The notes under the pieces are model-generated. The model was not told the DNA's origin and made no database searches. It worked only from the letters and a program-made list of their open reading frames with translations. DNA of 12,921 bases, taken from assembly GCA_945952575.1 (NCBI GenBank), contig CAMFIY010000045.1, positions 1-12,921 on the forward strand, read 5' to 3'. The translations under genes and the position numbers were made by a program. Origin of the DNA: an uncultured Leucobacter sp. GTDB taxonomy: Bacteria > Actinomycetota > Actinomycetes > Actinomycetales > Microbacteriaceae. Below, piece by piece: positions 7,702 through 12,921 of the stretch (positions are counted from its first letter, which is position 1; the number at the start of each line of letters is the position of its first letter).

Positions 7702-8687
7702 GCGGCACCCCCGTCCACTGGACGCCCGCACGAGCCGCGGGTCACATCGCGGTGCCCGGGCCGAGCAGCGACAAGTACCGACGAGGCGTGCTCGGCGTGC
7801 GCACCGGATCGGCCGCGTATCCGGGAGCCGCCGTGCTCGGCGTGGAGGCGGCCTGGCGCACCGGCGTCGGCATGGTCCGCTACGTGCCGCCGCTCGGGGA
7901 CGACGCATCGGCGCTCGGTCTGCCGAGCCCTGCGGCGGCCGTGCTGGCGGCGCGCCCCGAGACGGTGTTCGGCGACGGGTACACCGCGCTCGGCGCCCGC
8001 TGCGACGCCTGGCTCATCGGCTCCGGAACCGACGCGACCCGGCGCGGATTCGCCGAGCGCGAGGCTCTGCGGAGGATCCTGGCGGGCTCGGACCCGGTGG
8101 TCGTCGACGCGGGCGCACTCGGCGAGCTTGCGGTCGGCGAGGCGCGGACGCCGATCGCGCTCACGCCGCATCGCGGGGAGCTCCTCTCGCTGTGGCGGGC
8201 GGCGGGTCTCGGCGGCGCACCCGCCGACTGGCCCGACGGGGCTGGGCATCGCTCCGGTTCCCCTGAGCCCGGCGAGGGCGCGCTGCTCGATGCGGCGCAG
8301 CGGCTCGCGGAGGCGTACGGCGCGACCGTGCTCCTCAAGGGCTCGCTCAGCGTCGTCGCGACGCCGGGCGGCTTCCGCGCGATCGCCGGCCCGGCGACCC
8401 CGTGGCTCGCCGCCGCGGGCACCGGAGACGTTCTCGCCGGGATGCTCGGCGCGATCGCCGCCACGCATGCGACTCAGCTGCGCCGGGATCCCGAGCTCTT
8501 CGGCCCGCTGGCCGCGAGCGCCGCGGTCCTGCACGATGCGGCCGCGCGGAGGGCCGCCGCTTTCCCTCGGGAGATCGGAGCCGCAGGATCAGTCGCCGGT
8601 GCCGCCTGGGCCGAGGGCGAAGGCCCGATCACGGCACTCGATGTGGCACATGCGCTTCCCGCAGCGATCGCGGCACTCTCGGCCTGA
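7698..8687 (+). CDS. nnrD: ADP-dependent NAD(P)H-hydrate dehydratase
   Basis: A 329-residue ribokinase-fold enzyme that dehydrates the damaged cofactor S-NAD(P)HX back to NAD(P)H with ADP (EC 4.2.1.136). DKYRRGVLGVRTGSAAYPGA matches the family's N-terminal K-x-x-x-G-x-x-x-x-x-x-G-S-x-x-Y-x-G-A block. LTPHRGE lies at residues 155-161, and AAGTGDVLAG (239-248) carries the probable catalytic base Asp244. The N-terminal epimerase domain (NnrE) found in many fused homologues is absent, so the epimerase should be encoded elsewhere. ATG 7698 overlaps the mutase stop as ATGA and has GAGG 4 nt upstream. The frame is open further upstream inside the mutase gene, but the first family block begins about 25 residues after this ATG, so this start is preferred. 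The 3' end overlaps a convergent small gene by 59 bp. Confidence 0.93.
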   Translation: MSGTPVHWTPARAAGHIAVPGPSSDKYRRGVLGVRTGSAAYPGAAVLGVEAAWRTGVGMVRYVPPLGDDASALGLPSPAAAVLAARPETVFGDGYTALGARCDAWLIGSGTDATRRGFAEREALRRILAGSDPVVVDAGALGELAVGEARTPIALTPHRGELLSLWRAAGLGGAPADWPDGAGHRSGSPEPGEGALLDAAQRLAEAYGATVLLKGSLSVVATPGGFRAIAGPATPWLAAAGTGDVLAGMLGAIAATHATQLRRDPELFGPLAASAAVLHDAAARRAAAFPREIGAAGSVAGAAWAEGEGPITALDVAHALPAAIAALSA

Positions 8688-8844
8688 CTGCGTCGGGTCT
8701 CCGCTCTTCGGCCCCGAGGCGCCGGTACCTCGCCCTCGGCGCCCGGCGGCTGCGCGCGTGCAGGATGAGCACGGCCGTGGCGATCAGGAGCGCCCCGACG
8801 ACGAAGCCGATGACGAGCAGGCGGGCGACGATCACCGGGTCCAC
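8629..8844 (-). CDS. Small single-pass membrane protein, function unknown
   Basis: A 71-residue protein starting at GTG 8844. I do not recognise a family. Residues 6-28 form one strong hydrophobic helix (VARLLVIGFVVGALLIATAV and on). The remainder is Arg/Pro-rich and basic (about 40 residues), so by the positive-inside rule it should face the cytoplasm with a short outer N-terminus. AGGAGG lies about 9 nt before the start and is among the best ribosome sites in the window, the main reason to treat this as real. Its last 59 bp run antisense to the 3' end of nnrD. It diverges from the ECF sigma gene across 435 bp. An accessory role for the sigma factor is conceivable but rests on position alone. 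Confidence 0.6.
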   Translation of the reverse strand: MDPVIVARLLVIGFVVGALLIATAVLILHARSRRAPRARYRRLGAEERRPDAVRPRVPRSLREAHVPHRVP

Positions 8845-8849
8845 GTCGT

Positions 8850-8858
8850 CCTCCTCCT
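8850..8858 (-). promoter_or_regulatory. Strong Shine-Dalgarno of the small membrane protein
   Basis: The minus strand reads CAGGAGGAGGACGAC before GTG 8844. A near-ideal AGGAGG supports translation of a gene that length and homology alone would not establish. Confidence 0.6.
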
Positions 8859-8865
8859 GTCAGCG

Positions 8866-8903
8866 CGGGGATCCGCACCGGATTCCTCCCGGGCGGATCC
8901 CCG
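8866..8903. repeat. 11-bp perfect inverted repeat
   Basis: CGGGGATCCGC (8866-8876) pairs perfectly with GCGGATCCCCG (8893-8903) around a 16-nt loop. No T-run follows on either strand. It lies just upstream of the small membrane gene's Shine-Dalgarno, so it is either in that gene's leader or in its promoter. A perfect 11-bp arm at this spacing is unlikely by chance even in GC-rich DNA. Confidence 0.6.
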
Positions 8904-8920
8904 TCGCCCCAACATCTCAA

Positions 8921-8996
8921 GCCGCTCTCCCCCGAGCGGCGGAGCCCGGCCCCCGCGCTCGGGTGACCATATGGGGGGTCAGCACAGGGGCCGGGC
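8921..8996. repeat. Cluster of overlapping, mutually exclusive inverted repeats
   Basis: Four dyads share this stretch. GCCGCTC (8921-8927) pairs with GAGCGGC (8934-8940). CCCGAGCG (8931-8938) pairs with CGCTCGGG (8956-8963). GCCCGGCCCC (8944-8953) pairs with GGGGCCGGGC (8987-8996). TGACC (8964-8968) pairs with GGTCA (8977-8981) inside the last. The first two compete for 8934-8938, as in switching leaders, but GC-rich DNA also gives such pairs by chance. No gene is visible here. Confidence 0.5.
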
Positions 8997-9014
8997 ACCC
9001 TCTAATACGGAGAT

Positions 9015-9142
9015 GCCTCCGGATCGTGACGCGCGTTCGGAAAAAACTCCGGATGCTGGAAAAACGCGCTCGAAGGCGGCTCCGCTCACCGACCGCGACG
9101 CCTCGCGCGCCGGTATGGCATCCCGGGTTGAGGTCCGGAGGC
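9015..9142. other. Possible structured element closed by a 9-bp inverted repeat
   Basis: GCCTCCGGA (9015-9023) is the exact reverse complement of TCCGGAGGC (9134-9142). Nested inside are GCGCGTT (9031-9037) with AACGCGC (9063-9069), and CGGA (9038-9041) with TCCG (9048-9051). A -10-like TCTAAT at 9001-9006 would start a plus-strand RNA near 9013, just before the outer stem. I see no open reading frame and no match to an RNA family I know. The evidence is pairing only and chance is a real alternative. Confidence 0.25.
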
Positions 9143-9149
9143 GACAGAA

Positions 9150-9178
9150 TTGACCTTGTCCGCACAATAACGCATAGT
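9150..9178 (+). promoter_or_regulatory. Sigma-70-type promoter of the ECF sigma gene
   Basis: TTGACC (9150-9155, 5 of 6 to consensus) and CATAGT (9173-9178, 4 of 6) are separated by 17 bp. Transcription would begin near 9184-9186 and give a leader of about 95 nt with two hairpins. It is the best-spaced housekeeping-type promoter I see in the window. It suggests the sigma gene is made by the vegetative sigma factor rather than only by itself. Confidence 0.55.
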
Positions 9179-9190
9179 GGATGAGGGGGT

Positions 9191-9210
9191 GCGGCCCGTG
9201 GGAGGGCCGC
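9191..9210 (+). repeat. Leader hairpin 1 of the ECF sigma mRNA
   Basis: GCGGCCC (9191-9197) pairs perfectly with GGGCCGC (9204-9210) around a 6-nt loop, beginning about 6 nt after the predicted transcription start. A GC stem so near the 5' end could stabilise the message. Confidence 0.5.
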
Positions 9211-9217
9211 CGACTGG

Positions 9218-9246
9218 TGGGCGCGCAGCATATGGGCGCCCATTTT
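9218..9246 (+). terminator. Leader hairpin 2, terminator-like (possible attenuator)
   Basis: TGGGCGC (9218-9224) pairs with GCGCCCA (9236-9242) around an 11-nt loop, followed at once by TTTT (9243-9246). The stem-plus-T-run form resembles an intrinsic terminator, but it lies between the promoter and the start codon, about 34 nt before GTG 9280. It could attenuate the sigma gene. Four Ts is short, so termination would be partial at best. Confidence 0.35.
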
Positions 9247-9279
9247 CGGGTGAAAGGTAATGTTTAGGGGAGAGCCTTC

Positions 9280-11046
9280 GTGCCCAAGTCTCTGTGGCAG
9301 AACTCGTCCGACGGCGAGTTGCTCGATGCGTGCCGTGCCGGCAACACCGAGGCGTTCTCCGCGCTCTGGGAACGTCACCGGTTCGCAGCGCTGAAGGCCG
9401 CCCGCAGTCTCGCCCCCACGCTCGACCCCGACGATCTGGTCTCCGAGGCCTATCTCAAGATCTTCGAGCTCGTGCTCGACGGCCGCGGGCCGAGCGGGGC
9501 ATTCCGCCCCTACCTCTATCAAGTGGTGCGCACGTCCGCCGCGGATCGGTATCGCTCCCCCGAGCAGACGAGTTCCGAGTTGGACCAGATCCCCGACCTG
9601 CACGAGGCGGGCCCGTGGGAGGACAACTCGTTCGACCTGAACGCGACGGCCGAGGCGTTCTCGACCCTCGACGAACGGTGGCAGGCCGTTCTCTGGTACG
9701 CCGAGGTCGAGGGGATGCCCCCCAGGCAGATGGCTCCGCTCCTCGGACTCTCCGCGAATGCTGCCTCCGCACTCCTCGTGCGCGCCCGCGAGGGTCTCCA
9801 GTCGGCCTGGGTCGCGGCGCACGCGAACCGCGAGCTGGCGCAGGCCGAATGCCGTTCGACGGTGGAGCAGCTGCAGCGCTTCCAGCGCGGCAAACTCACC
9901 GCGCGCGCGAGCCGCCGCGTTGCGGCGCATCTCGACAACTGCACGGACTGCGCAGCGGCCGCAGCCGAGGCACTGACGCTGAACCGGCGTCTCGGCCTCG
10001 TCCTCGCCGGCGTCATGCTCGGCGGTGTCGGCACGTCGGCGCTCCTCGCCAAGCTCGGATTCGGAATCACCGCCACCGGCGGGTCCGCCGCAGCGCTCGG
10101 GGCCGCCGGAGCCGCCGCCTCTGCGAGCAGTGCCGGAGGCTCCGGCGGCGCATCGGCCGGGACGGCGTCCGCGGGCGTCGCCGCCGGGAGCGGCGGATCC
10201 CTCGCCCTCCCCGTCGCGCTGGTCACCGGCCTCACGGTCGTCGCGGCCGCCGTCACCGGCCTCACGGTCGCCTCGGCATCGGGGGTCTTCGCACCGTTCG
10301 CCGCGCGGCACCCTCAGTCGAGCGCCGCTGCGAACCAGCCGGGAGAGAACTCGGCCACGAGCACCGAGACCGATCCCGCGCCACCCTCACCGGATGAGGC
10401 GATCGCCGTCGTCCGCGCCGAGCCGCGCGATCCCGATACGACGGGCGACCCCGGCGATCCCGCGCCGCGCGCGAATCCGCGCCCCGATCCGAGGCCGGAT
10501 CCCAAACCGGATCCGCCGAAGCCGAAGCCCGACCCGCCGAAGCCGAAGCCGGATCCACCCAAGCCGCCGAAACCGCCGAAGCCGCCGAAGCCCCCGAAAG
10601 GCCTCGACACGTCGCTCGCGCCCGGCTTCGTCTGCACGCAGCTGCAGCTCGCGCCCGGCGGCCCGGTCGGCCTCTACCTCAGCGGCCAGGCGAACGCGTA
10701 CGGATTGATCCAGCTGCGGGTCACCCCGCCCGCCGGCGCCCCGGTCGAGGTCTTCGCTCCGCAGTACGACCCCGCCCAGGCGGGCGTCGCGGACGGCAAC
10801 GTGTTCGAGAACGGCGCGTACACCGACTTCTACGGCAATCGCTTCACCAGCGGCTTCTTCTCGACCGTCGAGTCGGCTGAGAACCCGCACTGGGTCGCAC
10901 CGGTCTCGCTGACCTCGCTCGCGCAGTGGTCCGGGCTCGGGGCGGCCGATCTCGCCCTGACGAAGTTCGAAGTGCGGGTGCTCGTCCCCGACGGGCGCTA
11001 CTCGCCGTGGGCCGAGGCCGACCCGCTCGGCTACCTCTGCGTCTGA
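9280..11046 (+). CDS. Membrane-anchored ECF sigma factor with fused zinc anti-sigma motif, stalk and C-terminal domain
   Basis: A 588-residue protein, about three times a normal ECF sigma factor. Sigma region 2 spans about 20-93 (DPDDLVSEAYLKIFE, then FRPYLYQVVRTSAADRYR) and region 4 about 125-178 (LDERWQAVLWYAEVEG, LLGLSANAASALLVRAREGL). A zinc anti-sigma motif H-x3-C-x2-C follows (His217, Cys221, Cys224). Hydrophobic segments lie at 236-258 and 306-331, separated by a Gly/Ala/Ser linker. Residues about 401-440 are a Pro/Lys/Asp stalk. The final 145 residues are a compact, strand-rich domain with Cys452 and Cys587 near its ends; I do not recognise it. The layout recalls actinobacterial ECF groups with long C-terminal extensions (ECF52/53 types). 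Release probably needs proteolysis or a shape change of the fused anti-sigma part. GTG 9280 has AGGGGAG 7 nt upstream. The gene converges on the YihY gene with a 16-bp overlap. Confidence 0.9.
   Translation: MPKSLWQNSSDGELLDACRAGNTEAFSALWERHRFAALKAARSLAPTLDPDDLVSEAYLKIFELVLDGRGPSGAFRPYLYQVVRTSAADRYRSPEQTSSELDQIPDLHEAGPWEDNSFDLNATAEAFSTLDERWQAVLWYAEVEGMPPRQMAPLLGLSANAASALLVRAREGLQSAWVAAHANRELAQAECRSTVEQLQRFQRGKLTARASRRVAAHLDNCTDCAAAAAEALTLNRRLGLVLAGVMLGGVGTSALLAKLGFGITATGGSAAALGAAGAAASASSAGGSGGASAGTASAGVAAGSGGSLALPVALVTGLTVVAAAVTGLTVASASGVFAPFAARHPQSSAAANQPGENSATSTETDPAPPSPDEAIAVVRAEPRDPDTTGDPGDPAPRANPRPDPRPDPKPDPPKPKPDPPKPKPDPPKPPKPPKPPKPPKGLDTSLAPGFVCTQLQLAPGGPVGLYLSGQANAYGLIQLRVTPPAGAPVEVFAPQYDPAQAGVADGNVFENGAYTDFYGNRFTSGFFSTVESAENPHWVAPVSLTSLAQWSGLGAADLALTKFEVRVLVPDGRYSPWAEADPLGYLCV
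10480..10599 (+). repeat. Tandem repeats encoding the Pro/Lys/Asp stalk
   Basis: Three 21-bp units encoding PDPPKPK-like heptads (10510-10530, 10531-10551, 10552-10572) are followed by 9-bp PPK units to 10599 and preceded by degenerate PDPRPDPK units. All are in frame within the sigma gene, so changes in copy number would alter stalk length without breaking the frame. Pro/Lys repeats of this kind often cross the Gram-positive cell wall. Confidence 0.75.
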
Positions 11047-12005
11047 GCGGCGATCGCATCCGCCGAGCCGGGTGCCTGCGATCCGCTCGCACCCGGTTCG
11101 ACCAGCCCGAGCTCAGGATCCTGCCCCGTTGCGATCCATGACGCCGTGAGCAGCAGCGTCCGGCAGATCAGATTGAACCAGATCAGCAGGCCGATGATCA
11201 CCGCGAAGGAGGCGAGCAGCGGGTTGCTCGAGGTGCCCCCGAGGAAGAAGGCGCCCAGGACCTTCAGCCCGAAGGTGGCGACACCGCCGAGCGCGCAGCC
11301 CCGGAGCATCGACCAGCCGGGGGTGCGGATCTCGGCGAGCAGCCAGTGGATCGCGAGCAGCAGGATCACGTCGAACACGTACATGGCCGCATAGCGCACG
11401 GTGAGGCCGAGCCCGCCCAGGAGCCAATTATCCGAATCTGCGCCGAACCACTCGAACAGCAGCGCCGTGAAGTTCGTGCTCGCGACGGTGAGCGCCGCCG
11501 AGATGAGGAGCGCGGCGAGGAAGAGCAGTGCGAGCAGGAGATCCCGCAGCTTGAGGAGCACGGCGTTGCGATACTGCTTGACCTCGAGCCCGAAGATGAT
11601 GCGGATCGCGCGACGCGTGCCAGTGAACCAGGTGACCGTCACCCAGAGCAACGACACCGCCGCGATCGCCGTGGGCCAGGAGATGGCGCGCTCGCCGAGG
11701 AGGGAATCCACCGGCACCGGCGCGTTCTCCCCCGTGCCGAGCAGCCCGGGCACCAGGTGGTTGATCTGCTCGATGAGCGAGTTCAGCAGCTCTTCATGGC
11801 CGCGCAGCCAGGCACCGAAGACGCCGAAGCCCACCCACAGCGCCGCGAAGACCGCGAACACCGCCTGGTAGCTCATGCCCGCCGAGAGCACGCCGCCGCC
11901 GACATCGGTGAAGTGCGAGAACGCCCGCCACGGGCGGAGCCTCTGCACCCACTGCCACCGGGCCCGCGCCTCCCCGACGATGCGCGATGCCGGGCGAGCG
12001 CTCAT
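11031..12005 (-). CDS. YihY/BrkB family inner-membrane protein
   Basis: A 324-residue polytopic membrane protein of the YihY/virulence factor BrkB family, whose biochemical role is not settled. I see six hydrophobic spans at about 44-66, 110-128, 153-176, 204-226, 236-256 and 263-293. The N-terminal HFTDVGGGVLSAGMSYQAVF block is in the place of the family's conserved first-helix motif. The C-terminal tail is short, Gly/Ser/Ala-rich and probably cytoplasmic. ATG 12005 lies 8 nt past the sdhB stop with no clear Shine-Dalgarno of its own, so translation is probably coupled to sdhB. The frame stays open upstream into sdhB, but that part overlaps conserved sdhB sequence and lacks membrane character. 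YihY genes beside sdh operons occur in related actinobacteria as far as I recall. A direct link to succinate dehydrogenase is not implied. Confidence 0.87.
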   Translation of the reverse strand: MSARPASRIVGEARARWQWVQRLRPWRAFSHFTDVGGGVLSAGMSYQAVFAVFAALWVGFGVFGAWLRGHEELLNSLIEQINHLVPGLLGTGENAPVPVDSLLGERAISWPTAIAAVSLLWVTVTWFTGTRRAIRIIFGLEVKQYRNAVLLKLRDLLLALLFLAALLISAALTVASTNFTALLFEWFGADSDNWLLGGLGLTVRYAAMYVFDVILLLAIHWLLAEIRTPGWSMLRGCALGGVATFGLKVLGAFFLGGTSSNPLLASFAVIIGLLIWFNLICRTLLLTASWIATGQDPELGLVEPGASGSQAPGSADAIAAQTQR

Positions 12006-12013
12006 GGGACGGG

Positions 12014-12784
12014 CTACTTGGTCTTGCCGCTGCGGATCGCGGCCTTGACCTCGGCGATCGCCTGCGTCACCTGGATGCCGCGCGGGCACGCATCGGTGCA
12101 GTTGAAGGTGGTGCGGCAGCGCCACACGCCCTCGGTGTCGTTCAGGATGTCGAGGCGCACCTGGGCGTTGTCGTCGCGCGAGTCGAAGATGAAGCGGTGC
12201 GCGTTCACGATCGCCGCGGGGCCGAAGTACTGGCCGTCGGTCCAGAACACCGGGCACGAGGTCGTGCAGGCGGCGCAGAGGATGCACTTCGTGGTGTCGT
12301 CGAAGCGCTCGCGATCCGCGATCGTCTGCAGGCGCTCCTTGCCGGCCTCCGGCTTGCTGCCCGCGACGAGGAACGGCTGCACCTCGCGGTATGCGGCGAA
12401 GAAGGGCTCCATGTCGACGATCAGGTCCTTCTCGAGCGGCAGGCCCTTGATCGCCTCGACGTAAATCGGCTTCGTGATGTCGAGGTCCTTGATCAGGGTC
12501 TTGCAGGCGAGCCGGTTCTTGCCGTTGATCCGCATCGCGTCGGATCCGCAGATGCCGTGCGCGCAGGAACGGCGGAACGACAGCGAGCCGTCCTGCTCCC
12601 ACTTGATCTTGTGCAGGGCGTCGAGCACGCGGTCGGTCGGGTACATGGGGACGTCGAAGTCCTCCCAGTGCGCGTCGCGCCCCGACTCGGGATCGTAGCG
12701 GCGCACCAGCAGCGTGACGTTGAAGGGCTTCAGGCCGGCCTCTTCCGCAGGAGTACCGGGGGCCTCTGAGGTGACGGTGCTCAT
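12014..12784 (-). CDS. sdhB: Succinate dehydrogenase iron-sulfur subunit
   Basis: A 256-residue SdhB that carries electrons from the FAD of SdhA to quinone at the membrane (TCA cycle, respiratory complex II). The N-terminal plant-type [2Fe-2S] site has Cys74, Cys79, Asp82 and Cys94 (SCAHGICGSDAMRINGKNRL, then AC). Asp replaces the third cysteine with the same spacing as in E. coli SdhB. The C-terminal ferredoxin domain has Cys167, Cys170, Cys173 and Cys177 (CILCAACTTSCP), and Cys223, Cys229 and Cys233 (CRTTFNCTDACP), which together bind the [4Fe-4S] and [3Fe-4S] clusters. Length is normal. ATG 12784 lies 3 nt past the sdhA stop, and AGGAAG inside the last sdhA codons can serve as ribosome site. 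YihY follows after 8 nt. Confidence 0.97.
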   Translation of the reverse strand: MSTVTSEAPGTPAEEAGLKPFNVTLLVRRYDPESGRDAHWEDFDVPMYPTDRVLDALHKIKWEQDGSLSFRRSCAHGICGSDAMRINGKNRLACKTLIKDLDITKPIYVEAIKGLPLEKDLIVDMEPFFAAYREVQPFLVAGSKPEAGKERLQTIADRERFDDTTKCILCAACTTSCPVFWTDGQYFGPAAIVNAHRFIFDSRDDNAQVRLDILNDTEGVWRCRTTFNCTDACPRGIQVTQAIAEVKAAIRSGKTK

Positions 12785-12787
12785 GAC

Positions 12788-12921
12788 CTAGTACTTCCTC
12801 TCCATCGGCGGGTAGTTCAACTCGCCCTGTTCGTTCTTGGTGAACACGACCGGCTTCCAGCCGAGGCTGATGTGATCCTCGGGATTCGGCGAGTGCGGAT
12901 CCCCTGTGAGATAGGCCATGG
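12788..12921 (-). CDS. sdhA: Succinate dehydrogenase flavoprotein subunit, C-terminal end (partial)
   Basis: Only the last 44 codons are in the window; the gene runs off the right edge. The tail reads EDHISLGWKPVVFTKNEQGE and ends PPMERKY. The aromatic-Lys-Pro-Val-Val segment and the PMERKY ending are typical of actinobacterial SdhA, which oxidises succinate to fumarate through covalent FAD. No catalytic motif lies in this part, so the call rests on the tail and on sdhB starting 3 nt downstream in the normal sdhAB order. Confidence 0.88.
   Translation of the reverse strand, partial: MAYLTGDPHSPNPEDHISLGWKPVVFTKNEQGELNYPPMERKY

Noticed and set aside
8474..8998. 174-codon minus-strand frame over the small membrane gene
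   Set aside because: Low-complexity Arg/Gly/Pro product with no ribosome site; the shorter frame at 8629-8844 has a strong AGGAGG and a real membrane helix.
8917..10311. 464-codon minus-strand frame across the gap and the sigma gene
   Set aside because: It is antisense to the sigma domains and Arg/Gly-rich; it also crosses the promoter and hairpins of the sigma gene.
10314..10637. Glycine/phenylalanine-repeat protein on the minus strand (107 codons)
   Set aside because: The GFGG repeats are simply the reverse reading of the Pro/Lys stalk repeats of the sigma gene.
11346..12464. 372-codon plus-strand frame opposite yihY and sdhB
   Set aside because: It is antisense to two well-supported genes; Arg/Glu/Asp-rich with no domain.
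12006..12602. Upstream extension of the YihY frame through sdhB (total 523 codons)
   Set aside because: It overlaps the iron-sulfur motifs of sdhB in another frame and has no membrane character. ATG 12005 begins a complete YihY protein.
1..12921. tRNA, rRNA, CRISPR arrays, insertion sequences or attachment sites
   Set aside because: I looked for cloverleaf patterns, regularly spaced repeats, transposase motifs and long terminal inverted repeats and found none.

Overview
The window comes from a high-GC Gram-positive bacterium. Genes fill nearly all of it, GC-rich third positions dominate, GTG starts occur, and products are typical of Actinobacteria (sortase-type VaFE adhesin, ECF sigma factor with a membrane-anchored tail, SdhA ending in PMERKY). 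A Microbacteriaceae member, perhaps Leucobacter-like, is my best guess from family knowledge; no rRNA or other species marker is present.

Layout. (1) 1-5832, minus strand: a LAL-type LuxR regulator (3259-5832), then a very large secreted surface protein (1-3075) whose C-terminus and presumed sortase signal lie off the left edge. They share strand and order, so the regulator may control the adhesin. The 183-bp gap holds a 13-bp dyad and an 8-bp leader hairpin. (2) 5893-8687, plus strand: a phospho-sugar mutase and an ADP-dependent NAD(P)H-hydrate dehydratase (nnrD), joined by an ATGA overlap. (3) 8629-9279: a small single-pass membrane protein on the minus strand, convergent with and overlapping nnrD. 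Behind it lies a 435-bp gap unusually rich in inverted repeats, with the promoter and hairpin-bearing leader of the next gene. (4) 9280-11046, plus strand: an ECF sigma factor that continues into a zinc-finger anti-sigma motif, hydrophobic segments, a Pro/Lys-rich stalk and a C-terminal domain of unknown fold. (5) 11031-12921, minus strand: end of sdhA, sdhB and a YihY/BrkB membrane protein, one tightly spaced operon that converges on the sigma gene with a 16-bp overlap.

How the genes work together. Regions 2 and 5 are housekeeping: sugar-phosphate interconversion, repair of damaged NAD(P)H, and succinate oxidation feeding the respiratory chain. Regions 1 and 4 are the accessory, surface-facing part: a cell-wall adhesin with predicted internal cross-links, a large ATPase regulator beside it, and a sigma factor that appears built to sense something outside the membrane within a single polypeptide. 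Whether the sigma factor controls the adhesin is untested; a weak ECF-like promoter match upstream of the adhesin is the only hint. The least described items are the one-protein transmembrane sigma factor, its divergent small membrane-protein neighbour, and the structured DNA between them.
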